DNA from: JBDREA01 sp043820265
GTDB taxonomy: Archaea; Altiarchaeota; Altiarchaeia; IMC4; JBDREA01
NCBI GenBank assembly: GCA_043820265.1
Contig: JBDREA010000131.1
Span: 1-24,575, forward strand
Direction: 5' to 3'
DNA length: 24,575 nt
Shown: piece after piece, positions 17,001 through 24,205 of the stretch
Layout of the letters: the number at the start of each line of letters is the position of its first letter
Position numbering within the stretch: position 1 is the first letter of the stretch
Position numbers and translations under genes: made by a program
The notes under the pieces: generated by a model
What the model was told of the DNA's origin: nothing
The model's database searches: none
The model's input: the letters and a program-made list of their open reading frames with translations, nothing else

Positions 17001-19794
17001 GTTTGTGGACCGATGCCATACAGACTGCGGCATCGACTGCGACTGGGACCGCTGCGATCACATAGCCGAATACGTAGACCAAAACGACGACAAGATACTT
17101 GACGGCTGTTGGTTTGAACCAAGCGAGTTTTTGGCGGGAAGCAAATGCTATAACTGTGATATGGGGGAAAACTTCATCGGGGAATGCGCCAACTACACCA
17201 ATGAAGATTCTTGCATGCGAAACGATTGTGGGATCCACATCGTTGAGCCGCCTCTAGCGGAGGTCAACCAAGGCTGCATCTGGGATGTCGCAGAAAAGAA
17301 ATGCAAGGATATGATAAAGGCTCCCTTGGATAAGACGTGCAGCCAATTATGTAATAGCAAGATGTATTCCATGAGTCCCTCAGAGCATGAGGCCTCGGCA
17401 GAAGAGGGAATAATTACTGAAACATCCTGCACCTTAAATAAGTGCGAGAAAGCGAGCGAGTTGCTCCCTGGAAGCTGTTGGTTCAACAAGAAAGTTAATT
17501 ACTTTATGGGTGGATCCTGCTATGAATGCCTTGGCGGAAAGCATTCCGTGAAGTCGTGCGACGACTACAGTCAGGAAGGAGGTTACTCCACAGAATCCTG
17601 CAACGAGAACTCTTGTCAAGCTAACTTAGTCGGAGAAGTCGATGAAGGTTGCGGCTGGACCGAAGCCCAGGGCTGCTTACCGAAGGGAATGTTCGGTTCC
17701 TGCAAGGAATTCTGCGGAGAAGGCTGGTTCAACAAATGCGGCGAAGAGGAATGTAATCTATTAAGCGAAGTATTCGCCGACGGATGCTGGCTTGATTCGA
17801 CTACCACACCTGACAGCTGCTGGAACTGCCAGATGGGAGATAAACCTGTGACTGGCTGCCGAGACTACACAAACGACAACGCATGCCTGACAAATCCCTG
17901 CAAGCTATCAGGCGGCTGCGGATGGGACGGTGAACAATGCCTTGGGTCGGTCAACCTTGACATGGAGATATTCACGCGAACAGGCGGAGACTTGGCCGAA
18001 CTACCAGGTCCTCTACCCCCCATCCCCGGATTAGGCGGTGAATCCGGGGGACCGGTGTGGATACACGCAGGCGGAGGATTCACCATCCCAAACGAAGATG
18101 AGGCCAAGAAGATCTGGAACGAGCAGAAGGACTTCGGTTTCTACGAGTCTCTGGGAGATAAATGCATGTCTCAACCATTCCCAGTCGAATCATTCTGGTG
18201 CGTTCCAAATCCACTAGATCTAATAAAACAAATGAAGGATAATTCCATGGAGATAACAGGCAGAAATGATATGGGTTCTTCTTGTTTGAATGGTATGAAT
18301 CCCATGGATCATGTCCCGCCCGAATGCGGAGAAATTTGTGGCAAGGAAGTGATCGATCTGAAGCAGATCGAACTGCCAAACGGGGAAAGCGCAGGGGTAT
18401 GGCCTGACTATCACACCTGGATAAACACGACAATAGAAGAATTCAACAGCTTCGGAATCCCGGTCATCATCGAAAAAATGACCCGGGGAGATCAGTACAG
18501 GATGGAAAACGACCCCCTCCAGAATTACACTCACCCATTTTCTGGAAACATCTTCCCAGTCCCAGCCGCACCCTGGAAACTGTTGAACTGGTTCAACGTC
18601 GAGCACAGCATAGGTATGAGTGCGAACAAGATAAACATAACCGGCGATTATCACGTGAAAAGCCTCATGAAAAGGGTGGTGAAAACCCAGCAGTGCGCCT
18701 GGCACGGATGTGATCTGGAATTGTCCAAACAAGCTCCTGCCGTGGGTTGCGTACCTCCACCAGGTCCGGGAACACCTGTTTGGTTCCAATGCAAGGGTCA
18801 ATGGCACAAGTATGGGTGCTCCTATCCTGTATTGGTGAATATATCGGCTCCACCGCCCTTTACAGGGATAGGCGAAGCTTTGATGCCGATGCCTGAAAGA
18901 TTCGAAGATTATTCGATCGTGGACTATGAGCCCTACGGAGACCAATTAACTATAGAAAAAATGAGCGGGATACCAGGTCTTCCGGGCGTTATAGATATCG
19001 ACGTGGAAGGATACATCGACTACCGAGAAGACGAGAAACCATTGGATGTCAGAGGAAAACTTGAGATCAAGGCGGAGCCGGATTATATGAACGGGTTCGA
19101 TCTGGTTCTTCCAGGGATCGCCGTAGTGGAATACTCAAGGAATAACTATCCCGCACTTCACAAGCTATTTAGAACCAACACCACCGGGGACTCCTTCTAC
19201 GGGGACAAAGAGGAAGCGAATCAAATATTTTTGGATTCCCAGACCAAGTTTTTCATGGAGATGGGAGACATCGCATCAGTAAACGAGAGCGGCGGCCTTC
19301 AGAATGTGGACTGGAGTCTGCCTTGGTACTTTTGGATGCGAAATCCCGTCATCAAGTTCTATGACATGAGAGATCTCTTTTACGCCCAAGACAGCATCTA
19401 CAGCTGGTACGTCAACCTGGAAGCTCCGGGAGGGATTGAAAGGCTCTGGTTTGACAAATCAAAGAGCATCGGATTATTCAGGAACTTCCATGAAGACGAG
19501 CCATTGTACTACGATCTCTCCGCGTTCGGTCCGGTGCCGAGGTACACGATGAGCCGGCCAACTGAAACATCAACGGGGCCAAGAAGGATTGATCCAAACA
19601 TTAAAATCACGAGTCTAGACAACAGAACCACAATTTTCCCGTATGTCGTATACAACGAAAAAGAGGGAAGCTTTTCGTTCACCTTCACTGTAAAATTAAA
19701 TAGCGTGGATGAACTAGAAAAAGGATACCTTAGAGTCTATACCCCCCTCAGATACAAGGACTACAAGTTTTCCGACGGTTTTCCGGCGATCTAA
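11014..19794 (+). CDS. Giant secreted cysteine-rich protein with NlpC/P60-like and C39-like peptidase domains
   Basis: The 2,926-residue product opens with a signal peptide (FIRLSYIFVFLLVFFVLFSFLGSA, cleavage near residue 26) and shows no later membrane helix, so it is probably exported. The N-terminal ~860 residues are Cys-rich, with a Ca-loop-like DRDGDLWPDGFE at 645-656. An NlpC/P60-like domain follows at about 880-1020, where the active-site D-C-S-G reads D-T-T-G (887-890). A C39-like peptidase domain at about 1083-1300 keeps Gln1091, Cys1117, His1245 and Asp1265. A Pro-rich, helical stretch runs to about 1880, four Cys-rich repeats span about 1886-2310, and an unrecognised region completes the protein. 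At least 15 N-x-S/T sequons suggest glycosylation. It is first in an operon with the genes at 19811 and 20401. I infer a cell-surface structural or wall/contact protein; its target is unknown. Confidence 0.9.
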   Translation: MKFIRLSYIFVFLLVFFVLFSFLGSAQCGDCSLSVFDESVTSGCSYLKDEAWYAFIDVTKFGTGPLSDFPGLADDPEISPDLCSHPGGNSVWQPGDDCTTDRSKYPGGVCGVACSCDNSTSTESIYAGTCKIESDLGGTCGKATYLKPGTYELQVVDSNVGDICFSDYNCGFLCHCGLEEGGERRCKRSPWSIPSLARGSAAVYNDEHEIIEKSEDALFCFLRVLRVWNDGRVDYYKDREWVSCFDENWEIPADSKCNEIKGLTVIDERELRQGGAISLMLVDKTYIMNESFTSIQGDCYDSSVNSEFGGNPCVCMCAKAGYETSGAGAYCEIWNTDKTPPACPRPTYPAEYNKHVVGGDTYCTDFWGGGVTNYSCCCTGESAMPRVSPKYNHHVAISDMYVVSGLLGNVLGVDESDYYDSLREALRDPDKGDIGRTDYYRIYTLARGCDVLGSVDDDANCKSNVVVPSYERQFADISTPNYFGEIEDKGFDDCTWKLIDYGKYCQTPGIYIALLNKSRFGTNVGFLQYSILGKENLSTRRIYNDSIFDGNLTNKNDVLEWNWWGGHRLLGCDLCEPGDITCSMGSSLAMWYTWKGEEGGRAICGFLTDEETGKPDYEFIADSVHSIETDVDALFIQDTVWNSEDRDGDLWPDGFECWGYSFRGTMTTPDYENPFPWGTHEITFGAFVPKCYLPWQNDFFANAGGGANTNWALEEGNSEYSTFTYTDDEDREYEIFMTTPIFSFSEIIDSGWGVIIEQMTQQFAHFNYSDYPMEGDCASEVAWAKCENDPTLTKECSGLSQNINGKLEETIIPCASSRCIADVASCFMGCYGNPGFPYVGGGESPYTYDETLFDQVSRRSNSFWGGVELTEFSPPPYEEECSVPGFDTTGWAWWVFKHAGIEALEKRLNTPDGYREILRNMAGETPALAQEICACGGCTEDFVLNNVQAGDIIFVDPCGTSTPVCPSANVCHMAISSGGNMIMHSKRTTKTGGVGLVEEPIPPLYYDPTVIGIDSIFRLVNLPPGGFDTYECLGGTGSSLPPENFDPANQCRYADQSCDEAGLASPCGDQDFQQFDCPKGILLSDVPYVSQCSGATGALTGTCDWLSDGNCICRYGCGPTSLSMALEKHGKGSALDILESICLGESPQCTANTCGEVNCIGDKGEIQCCSDSTCGCVKATGWEGLKAAITRLGGGYEHITSGGSIHDLWNALNDGNPVIALINHHNINYKQHNCQANVNTELNGHYVAVIGMSDDVNHDWIILNDPNVPSTCNQRITMPTSAFFAAWQDKGNKALVVKSSSASKSEPGPLSLSVETGKKVDTSILAAGQFADRDDCIAFTASECSAKNADGCNLNCDCFNTVGLTACEARIADGCAPVQCSGTNDYPVTCVPIGQAQKLPAMPGGIDNPMPAQPDVNSFVSKLKALKPIPVDKINRLPDSITTKVTSEVMEKVEVKLNLPFPADKVEKTVEKIIGGIVKSKVSELIQTLVINNLPDQRIPDPYTYIPQTPAFPDVPMSMEFSQYIDEWPATVPIPTPEDDPALEPINYPRLGILSEVHDKSEDLHDGVENVNYYLETTNENLERYKAFALAWNSFRGYTTGATASVSFDKDTLIDAVTDQLGAELDFLDGCDGACKTIVNNQVGGAFDDAFAELPEFTFAGEVDAQLGFSAEELPELPTTDIPKFEPLPLPPIIANYNEILPQIYSCDRYSATASVPEKKGSFSVLAAPNPEVILPKIENLEDVYYPTIEVPNLASIVTGAGAISPYYCSRPMHKDHETGSNEPYDPSKWDLIDLPWYVGDEYPPGVERVDGHTKPVYCSTDGKKDDPGGSQNNPRGEKNDFTNPWACFDYDLKYYRQINRDSLWANVFQLTPEVYMEMPSIGTPMTCSEVEDAGTEGWFDDWGEEKQRRACENADNIVDGGCFFDFETDGCFSCPGEDEHDRMPVIDCQNYSQYDGDTGSEDRETCIEDWCKVGPCDWKETEPNEKLRCVNATLAFVDRCHTDCGIDCDWDRCDHIAEYVDQNDDKILDGCWFEPSEFLAGSKCYNCDMGENFIGECANYTNEDSCMRNDCGIHIVEPPLAEVNQGCIWDVAEKKCKDMIKAPLDKTCSQLCNSKMYSMSPSEHEASAEEGIITETSCTLNKCEKASELLPGSCWFNKKVNYFMGGSCYECLGGKHSVKSCDDYSQEGGYSTESCNENSCQANLVGEVDEGCGWTEAQGCLPKGMFGSCKEFCGEGWFNKCGEEECNLLSEVFADGCWLDSTTTPDSCWNCQMGDKPVTGCRDYTNDNACLTNPCKLSGGCGWDGEQCLGSVNLDMEIFTRTGGDLAELPGPLPPIPGLGGESGGPVWIHAGGGFTIPNEDEAKKIWNEQKDFGFYESLGDKCMSQPFPVESFWCVPNPLDLIKQMKDNSMEITGRNDMGSSCLNGMNPMDHVPPECGEICGKEVIDLKQIELPNGESAGVWPDYHTWINTTIEEFNSFGIPVIIEKMTRGDQYRMENDPLQNYTHPFSGNIFPVPAAPWKLLNWFNVEHSIGMSANKINITGDYHVKSLMKRVVKTQQCAWHGCDLELSKQAPAVGCVPPPGPGTPVWFQCKGQWHKYGCSYPVLVNISAPPPFTGIGEALMPMPERFEDYSIVDYEPYGDQLTIEKMSGIPGLPGVIDIDVEGYIDYREDEKPLDVRGKLEIKAEPDYMNGFDLVLPGIAVVEYSRNNYPALHKLFRTNTTGDSFYGDKEEANQIFLDSQTKFFMEMGDIASVNESGGLQNVDWSLPWYFWMRNPVIKFYDMRDLFYAQDSIYSWYVNLEAPGGIERLWFDKSKSIGLFRNFHEDEPLYYDLSAFGPVPRYTMSRPTETSTGPRRIDPNIKITSLDNRTTIFPYVVYNEKEGSFSFTFTVKLNSVDELEKGYLRVYTPLRYKDYKFSDGFPAI
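13651..14073 (+). other. NlpC/P60-like domain lacking the catalytic cysteine
   Basis: Within the giant protein, GFDTTGWAWWVFKHAGIEAL aligns with the family's YDCSGLVxYVxxxAGI helix, with Thr888 in the cysteine position. NNVQAGDIIFVDP matches the L-x-PGDLVFF strand. VCHMAISSGGNMIMHS (His972) matches the HVGIYIGxGxMIHA histidine strand. The fold is assigned by this order of motifs; activity is doubtful. Confidence 0.65.
14260..14913 (+). other. C39-like cysteine peptidase domain with intact catalytic residues
   Basis: SDVPYVSQ (Gln1091, oxyanion), RYGCGPTSLSMALEKHG (nucleophile Cys1117), NGHYVAVIGMSDD (His1245) and WIILNDPN (Asp1265) occur in the order and spacing of the Peptidase_C39_2 group. 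A Cys-rich insertion (about 1145-1178) sits between the nucleophile helix and the GLKAAITRLGG segment, which is unusual. Confidence 0.75.
16670..17943 (+). repeat. Four cysteine-rich protein repeats (~85-100 residues each)
   Basis: Units begin near 16744, 17026, 17428 and 17737. Each follows C...DGCWF...CxxC...CxxY...C.xNxC....GCxW....C: for example ILDGCWFEP, LLPGSCWFN and VFADGCWLD for the first part, and CGWTEAQGC and CGWDGEQC for the end. The C-x3-C...C-x-W...C ending resembles plexin/semaphorin/integrin (PSI) cores. The repeats are diverged at the DNA level, so they are old. Confidence 0.75.
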
Positions 19795-19810
19795 AAGCTG
19801 GGGTGGCGAA

Positions 19811-20404
19811 ATGTCTAAAACAATAAATATCAGAAAAAAAATCCAGATACTTATTCTGGTATTGATAATTTCGTTTTCCGTTGGGCAAATAGAAATATGC
19901 AATCCCAGAAACCCGGTTCGAATCGAACACAGTTATTTACCTGAAAATCCAGAATTGGGGGAAATTGTCATAGTTCACGCCGAGGTCGTCGCAGACAAGG
20001 GCAGCGTCTACCCCGAATCAGCGGTGGTACCCCAGGGAAAGCTCATCTTCGACTTCAAGCCCCCATACGAAGCCTACAGTAAAACCTTTGCGGGTCCAGT
20101 TGGGGTCCAGGCATTCCTATTGAAGAAGCGCAGGGCAAAAATCGAATTCATATATAAGGGAGTCGACCAAGGCGCTTGCCCACTGCAGTTTCAGGAGGCC
20201 AGAGCTGCAACCAGCGTATACACCCCTTGGGGAGGCGCCATCGGATGGATGATGGACCATCTGATAGCCTTCAGTGCCATCTTTTTCGTCTTGATATTCT
20301 ACCACTGGTTCAGCCCCAACAGGCTCGACATCGACACCATCCTATCTGATACGGGATTGATGGCGATACTCCAGGATTTTTTAGGCGCGAAAAAACGACA
20401 ATGA
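19811..20404 (+). CDS. Small membrane-anchored exported protein of the giant-protein operon
   Basis: I do not recognise the family. The 197-residue product has an N-terminal signal peptide (about 9-25) and one strong C-terminal membrane helix (about 147-167, HLIAFSAIFFVLIFYHWF). Between them lies an extracytoplasmic domain of about 115 residues rich in beta-type sequence (GEIVIVHAEVV, GKLIFDFKPP, AKIEFIYKG), with only two cysteines, Cys30 and Cys123, which could form a disulfide. The last ~30 residues, including DIDTILSDTGLMAILQDF, would face the cytoplasm. The gene starts 16 bases after the giant gene, with GGGTGG as ribosome site, and its TGA overlaps the next ATG as ATGA. I infer a link between the secreted protein and the membrane channel-like protein. 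Confidence 0.8.
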   Translation: MSKTINIRKKIQILILVLIISFSVGQIEICNPRNPVRIEHSYLPENPELGEIVIVHAEVVADKGSVYPESAVVPQGKLIFDFKPPYEAYSKTFAGPVGVQAFLLKKRRAKIEFIYKGVDQGACPLQFQEARAATSVYTPWGGAIGWMMDHLIAFSAIFFVLIFYHWFSPNRLDIDTILSDTGLMAILQDFLGAKKRQ

Positions 20405-23400
20405 TGAGCCAAGGAAGACAATCCAGGAAATTCAGCCGAAAAAACGGCTTAAAGATGGGAGTAGCCCTGGTGCTTGTCCTTTTATTCTTTGCGGCCACCG
20501 TCTCCTGTGAAGATAGCGTTTGGGACATCGAACGGGAAGAAGATAACGCGGCCGGAGGATTATTTGCCGACCTGTTCTTTGGATTATTCGACATACTCTT
20601 TTCCATTATGAACATAATCTTAATAGGTGACCTCTGGCTTTATATGTCTCTTTTAAAAGTTACGATTACCTGGAATCCGACCATATATCCTCTTGCAACA
20701 GACGCCCACGGCAACCTCTGGGGGACGGGCCTTCTAATTTTTTCGATGATGAAGATTCTGATCCCCCTAATAGAGTTCGCCCTCCTCACCATAGGCGTGT
20801 ATTTCATATTCATCTGCAGGGCCCCAAAGGCGAGAGCCAAGGCGAAGCTGATGCTTCAAAAGCTGATGCTCGCAATCATCCTCATCACGGCGAGTCCGGG
20901 AATATACCAGTTGATGCTCGATTTGTCCCAGGCCATGGCTGAAAGCCTTTTGAATGTGATCCAAACCCAGATCGGCGGAGGCCACGACTTCCCGGACGCC
21001 TTTGCGTTGTATTTCTGGGATATCGCAGCATTTGGAGGCATCGGCACCGGCGTACCAACAATGAGCTTTATCCCTCTAGTCATCGGTGTTTTTGTCACCT
21101 TCTTAGCCGTCATTGTAACAACCCTCCGATACGTCATGGTTTTGACTTTAGCCATCCTCTTTCCCATCACCTTGTTCCTCTACTTCTTCGACCTCACAAC
21201 TTCGATAGGCAGAGAGCTAGGCAAAGCCACTATCACATGGATAGTAAGCCAGGTCGTGATGGTCGCCTGGATAGCGATAACTCTGTCTCTACTCTCCGGA
21301 TTTCCAGCCGACGTTTTAAGGTTCGACGCGTTCATCGCCTTGATAATGATAAGCATGGGCATGGCGTTGATCGTAGTAGCCCCCCTTACGACCACCGGCC
21401 TCATGGACTGGCTAGGTGCCATGGTGGGGATGGCTGGTATGATGGTGAAAGGTTGGGTGGGATATGCCCTGGCAGCTGCCGGAGGACTCATGCGCGGACA
21501 GGGTATGGCAGCCATTGCCGCGACCGGGACGAAGAAGGCCATGGAAACCATCTCCAAGAGACTTCGTACTAGAGGGGGTAAGGCAGGCCACCCGGGAACA
21601 GCGAAAGACAAAAGCACTGGTAGCGTTGGAGGAGACCATAAACGGGCCAAATCTAGGTATGGGGATTCCAAGGCTCAAGGCCAAAAAACTGGTGCGAGGA
21701 TCGGAGGAAGGTTCGGAAAATTGGGCGCAAAAGTCGGTGGGGCCATCGGAAAGGGCGTAGGGGCGGCCAAAGGAGCCAAACGTTATGTAGGATCGATGGG
21801 GAGGTCCTTTGCGGGAGCGCCCTTGAGAACTGCGAAAAGTATGGGGGGAAAAGCAGCTAAATGGACTAAAGGAAAAGCAGGGAATTTAGCTCGAAGACTC
21901 AATCCTGGGAGATGGGGTGCAGCAATTGGTGAAAAGATAAAAGCCGGTGGACAACATGCAAAACAGGCAGGGAAATGGGCGGTGAACACTCCAGCCGGAA
22001 AAAGTATTGGTGCAATGGGCAAAAAGCTGGCTGGAAGTCGATTTGGCCAGCGTATGGGAAAAATAGGCAGAGGTATTGGAAAAGGGACTGTGGGTCTTGG
22101 AAAGGGAGCTGCTTGGGTAGGTCGGGGCGCTGGCGGATTGGCGATGGGGGCCGGAAGAGGAGTAGCAAATGCAGGCAGGTCTGTTGGCAGTTTTTTAGGA
22201 GAAGGACTGAAGGGTTGGGGGGAGGGATTAAAGGAGTTCGGTAAACTAGGGGCTCCTCTGGCTCATGTTGGAAAGAGGCTGGTTTCTGATGCCAAAGATA
22301 TTGCCAAGACTACTGGAATATTAGTAAAAGGAGCAGGAACAGGAATAGCCAAAGCTGGAAGGTCGGTGGCACAGTCCAAATTAGGCAGGGACACAGCTGC
22401 GGTTGGTAGAAAGATCGGTGCTGGGGGCGTATGGGTAGGCAGGAAGGGGGCCGCTGTTGGTCTAGGAATCGGTCGGGCTGCGAAAGGAGGATATGAAAAG
22501 GCCAAGGCAGCTAAGGGTAAATATGATAAGTTCATGGACAAAGGCGGTGTAGGGAAAGCTGAATACAAAAGTAAATTGGGCAAGCTTAAAGAAATGAAAA
22601 AGAGGGGGACAATATCTAGCGAACAATATGGTATGCACAAAAAGGCCCTTCAACGAAGAACCGGAATGACAGTCGGTAGACGACTTGCCAGGGCTGCGGT
22701 TAAATTTCAGCTTTCTCCAGTAAGGATGATGGGTAGATACTTGAAGTCATCAATGAACAACCTAGTTCCTGGAAGGGCAGGTGGTGGGGGATTCAAAGCA
22801 GTTCAAGGTAGGATTCTGGGTAAGCTTGGGATGCAGAAAAGAGGAGGAAAAACTGTTGGCAGACCTAAGAATGCTGGGGGAAGAACTGCCAGACCTCAAG
22901 ATGCAAGAACAGAAAAACTTCACCAACAGATGTTTGATCGCGAAAAGAGAGCCCCCCTGAGGAACCGCTATAGTGGTTATCAGGAAAAGTTAAAAGGAAG
23001 ACTCGATGCTGGTAAAATCAGTGAAGCCGACTACCAAGCTAAAACATCAAAACTTTCTGCAAGACTAGGTAGCGAAGATAAAAGGCTCGATAAGGATTTC
23101 GAGAGGAAAAAGGCGGGAAGGACCAGCCCATTGGACACAAAGAAACGAAGCACGCCTATGCGAAAAGATGCCTTGCCAAAAGTGGGATCAGACAGATCTA
23201 TGTCAAGGGAGGATTATCAAAAAGCAAAACATCGCAAGCGATTAGGATCTAGGACCTTAGGTCAAGTTGTAGGTCAAGGCGTGGGGGAAACCCTGAAGGC
23301 AGCCCTTATCCCAGGGTATGCTTTATTAGCGTTGGGAAAGCTAGGGAAGTCTGGGCTTAAAAGCTCGAAGGAGGGTTTCAAGAAGGGATACCGAAAAGGT

Positions 23401-24201
23401 TCAAGGGGTGGGAAAGCCCCGAAAAAAGCCGGTGGACAATTTCCCAGAACAAAGGATAGAGTCAAAAACTGGGCCGCAGACAAAGGACACAAAGTAGGTG
23501 AGGGGAAAAAGAAGTGGGCGGATTATGCAAAAGAAAAAGGTGAAGAAGTCACACAAGAACAAGGCCAAAAGGGCTACTCCAAAGCCGCAGCAAAAGCTGA
23601 TAAATCCGGCAATGCAAAAGATCATGCGAAGGCAGGTGACAAAGCATTGTATGCTTCAGAGATGTTCGATGGAAAAGCCAACCAAGGACAAAGGCAAAAG
23701 CTCCAAAGAAGTGGTGCTGAAAGATATGGGACTGCAGCTGACAAATTCGAGAAGTCAGGCGACCTGAAAAAGGCGGCCGAATACAGGGAAAATGCAGCTA
23801 GAGCAGCACACCACGGAGGAGACCTGCAGGGGGCAAAGGATCATTACGCAAAATTGGGCGAAACCTACGGGAAGATGGGCGACGAATACAAGGATAAATC
23901 AATTCAAGCAAAATCTCAATCCAGAACAATAACAGAAAAGCCGACTCCTGAGTCAACTGCGGGAGGAGACGGAAAAGACCGTCAAAGCGGAGGAGAAGGA
24001 CCAAGGACCGAAGCGCCTCCTCCGGGTGCGGAAGAGCCCCCCGGAAAAACAGGCGAGGATTCCAAGATGTATGATGAACAGATGGACCAGTCGACAAAGC
24101 AACAGATGATTGGGTCTGGTGGGCGCAAAAAGAGGAAGGGAGAAGAGGGTGAACTGGAAAAGGACATACTCGACGACACCGGCCGGCAGGACGAAGAATA
24201 G
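20401..24201 (+). CDS. VirB6/TrbL-like polytopic membrane protein with long basic repeat tail
   Basis: The 1,266-residue product starts with a signal-like helix (19-35) and has further membrane segments at about 55-76, 112-138, 151-175, 221-241, 243-263, 276-299, 308-329 and 335-361. The arrangement, including the loop with AKAKLMLQKLMLAIILITASP and a final glycine-rich helix before a soluble tail, resembles VirB6/TrbL channels of type IV secretion systems; the match is by character, not by a strict motif. The ~900-residue tail is very Lys/Gly-rich with GxxxG repeats (about 431-480, 533-600, 646-705), two SHOCT-like hairpins (about 721-752 and 858-890), a helical TPR/SNAP-like stretch (about 1055-1168) and an acidic Pro/Gly-rich end. 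The ATG at 20401 overlaps the upstream stop; a second ATG follows at 20404. Its stop is 4 bases from convergent guaA. Confidence 0.85.
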   Translation: MMSQGRQSRKFSRKNGLKMGVALVLVLLFFAATVSCEDSVWDIEREEDNAAGGLFADLFFGLFDILFSIMNIILIGDLWLYMSLLKVTITWNPTIYPLATDAHGNLWGTGLLIFSMMKILIPLIEFALLTIGVYFIFICRAPKARAKAKLMLQKLMLAIILITASPGIYQLMLDLSQAMAESLLNVIQTQIGGGHDFPDAFALYFWDIAAFGGIGTGVPTMSFIPLVIGVFVTFLAVIVTTLRYVMVLTLAILFPITLFLYFFDLTTSIGRELGKATITWIVSQVVMVAWIAITLSLLSGFPADVLRFDAFIALIMISMGMALIVVAPLTTTGLMDWLGAMVGMAGMMVKGWVGYALAAAGGLMRGQGMAAIAATGTKKAMETISKRLRTRGGKAGHPGTAKDKSTGSVGGDHKRAKSRYGDSKAQGQKTGARIGGRFGKLGAKVGGAIGKGVGAAKGAKRYVGSMGRSFAGAPLRTAKSMGGKAAKWTKGKAGNLARRLNPGRWGAAIGEKIKAGGQHAKQAGKWAVNTPAGKSIGAMGKKLAGSRFGQRMGKIGRGIGKGTVGLGKGAAWVGRGAGGLAMGAGRGVANAGRSVGSFLGEGLKGWGEGLKEFGKLGAPLAHVGKRLVSDAKDIAKTTGILVKGAGTGIAKAGRSVAQSKLGRDTAAVGRKIGAGGVWVGRKGAAVGLGIGRAAKGGYEKAKAAKGKYDKFMDKGGVGKAEYKSKLGKLKEMKKRGTISSEQYGMHKKALQRRTGMTVGRRLARAAVKFQLSPVRMMGRYLKSSMNNLVPGRAGGGGFKAVQGRILGKLGMQKRGGKTVGRPKNAGGRTARPQDARTEKLHQQMFDREKRAPLRNRYSGYQEKLKGRLDAGKISEADYQAKTSKLSARLGSEDKRLDKDFERKKAGRTSPLDTKKRSTPMRKDALPKVGSDRSMSREDYQKAKHRKRLGSRTLGQVVGQGVGETLKAALIPGYALLALGKLGKSGLKSSKEGFKKGYRKGSRGGKAPKKAGGQFPRTKDRVKNWAADKGHKVGEGKKKWADYAKEKGEEVTQEQGQKGYSKAAAKADKSGNAKDHAKAGDKALYASEMFDGKANQGQRQKLQRSGAERYGTAADKFEKSGDLKKAAEYRENAARAAHHGGDLQGAKDHYAKLGETYGKMGDEYKDKSIQAKSQSRTITEKPTPESTAGGDGKDRQSGGEGPRTEAPPPGAEEPPGKTGEDSKMYDEQMDQSTKQQMIGSGGRKKRKGEEGELEKDILDDTGRQDEE

Positions 24202-24205
24202 AGCC

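Noticed and set aside
16625..17122. 165-codon minus-strand frame inside the giant gene
   Set aside because: It is a shadow of the Cys-rich repeat region with Arg/Ser/Cys-rich, domain-free sequence, and the plus-strand repeats are clearly real.
19903..19935. GGTTCGAATC tRNA-like T-loop in the 197-residue gene
   Set aside because: The flanking bases do not form a stem and no other tRNA arms are present.
22263..22640. 125-codon minus-strand frame opposite the membrane-protein tail
   Set aside because: Its Pro/Leu/Ala-rich sequence is the expected antisense of a Gly/Lys-rich coding strand, and it has no ribosome site.
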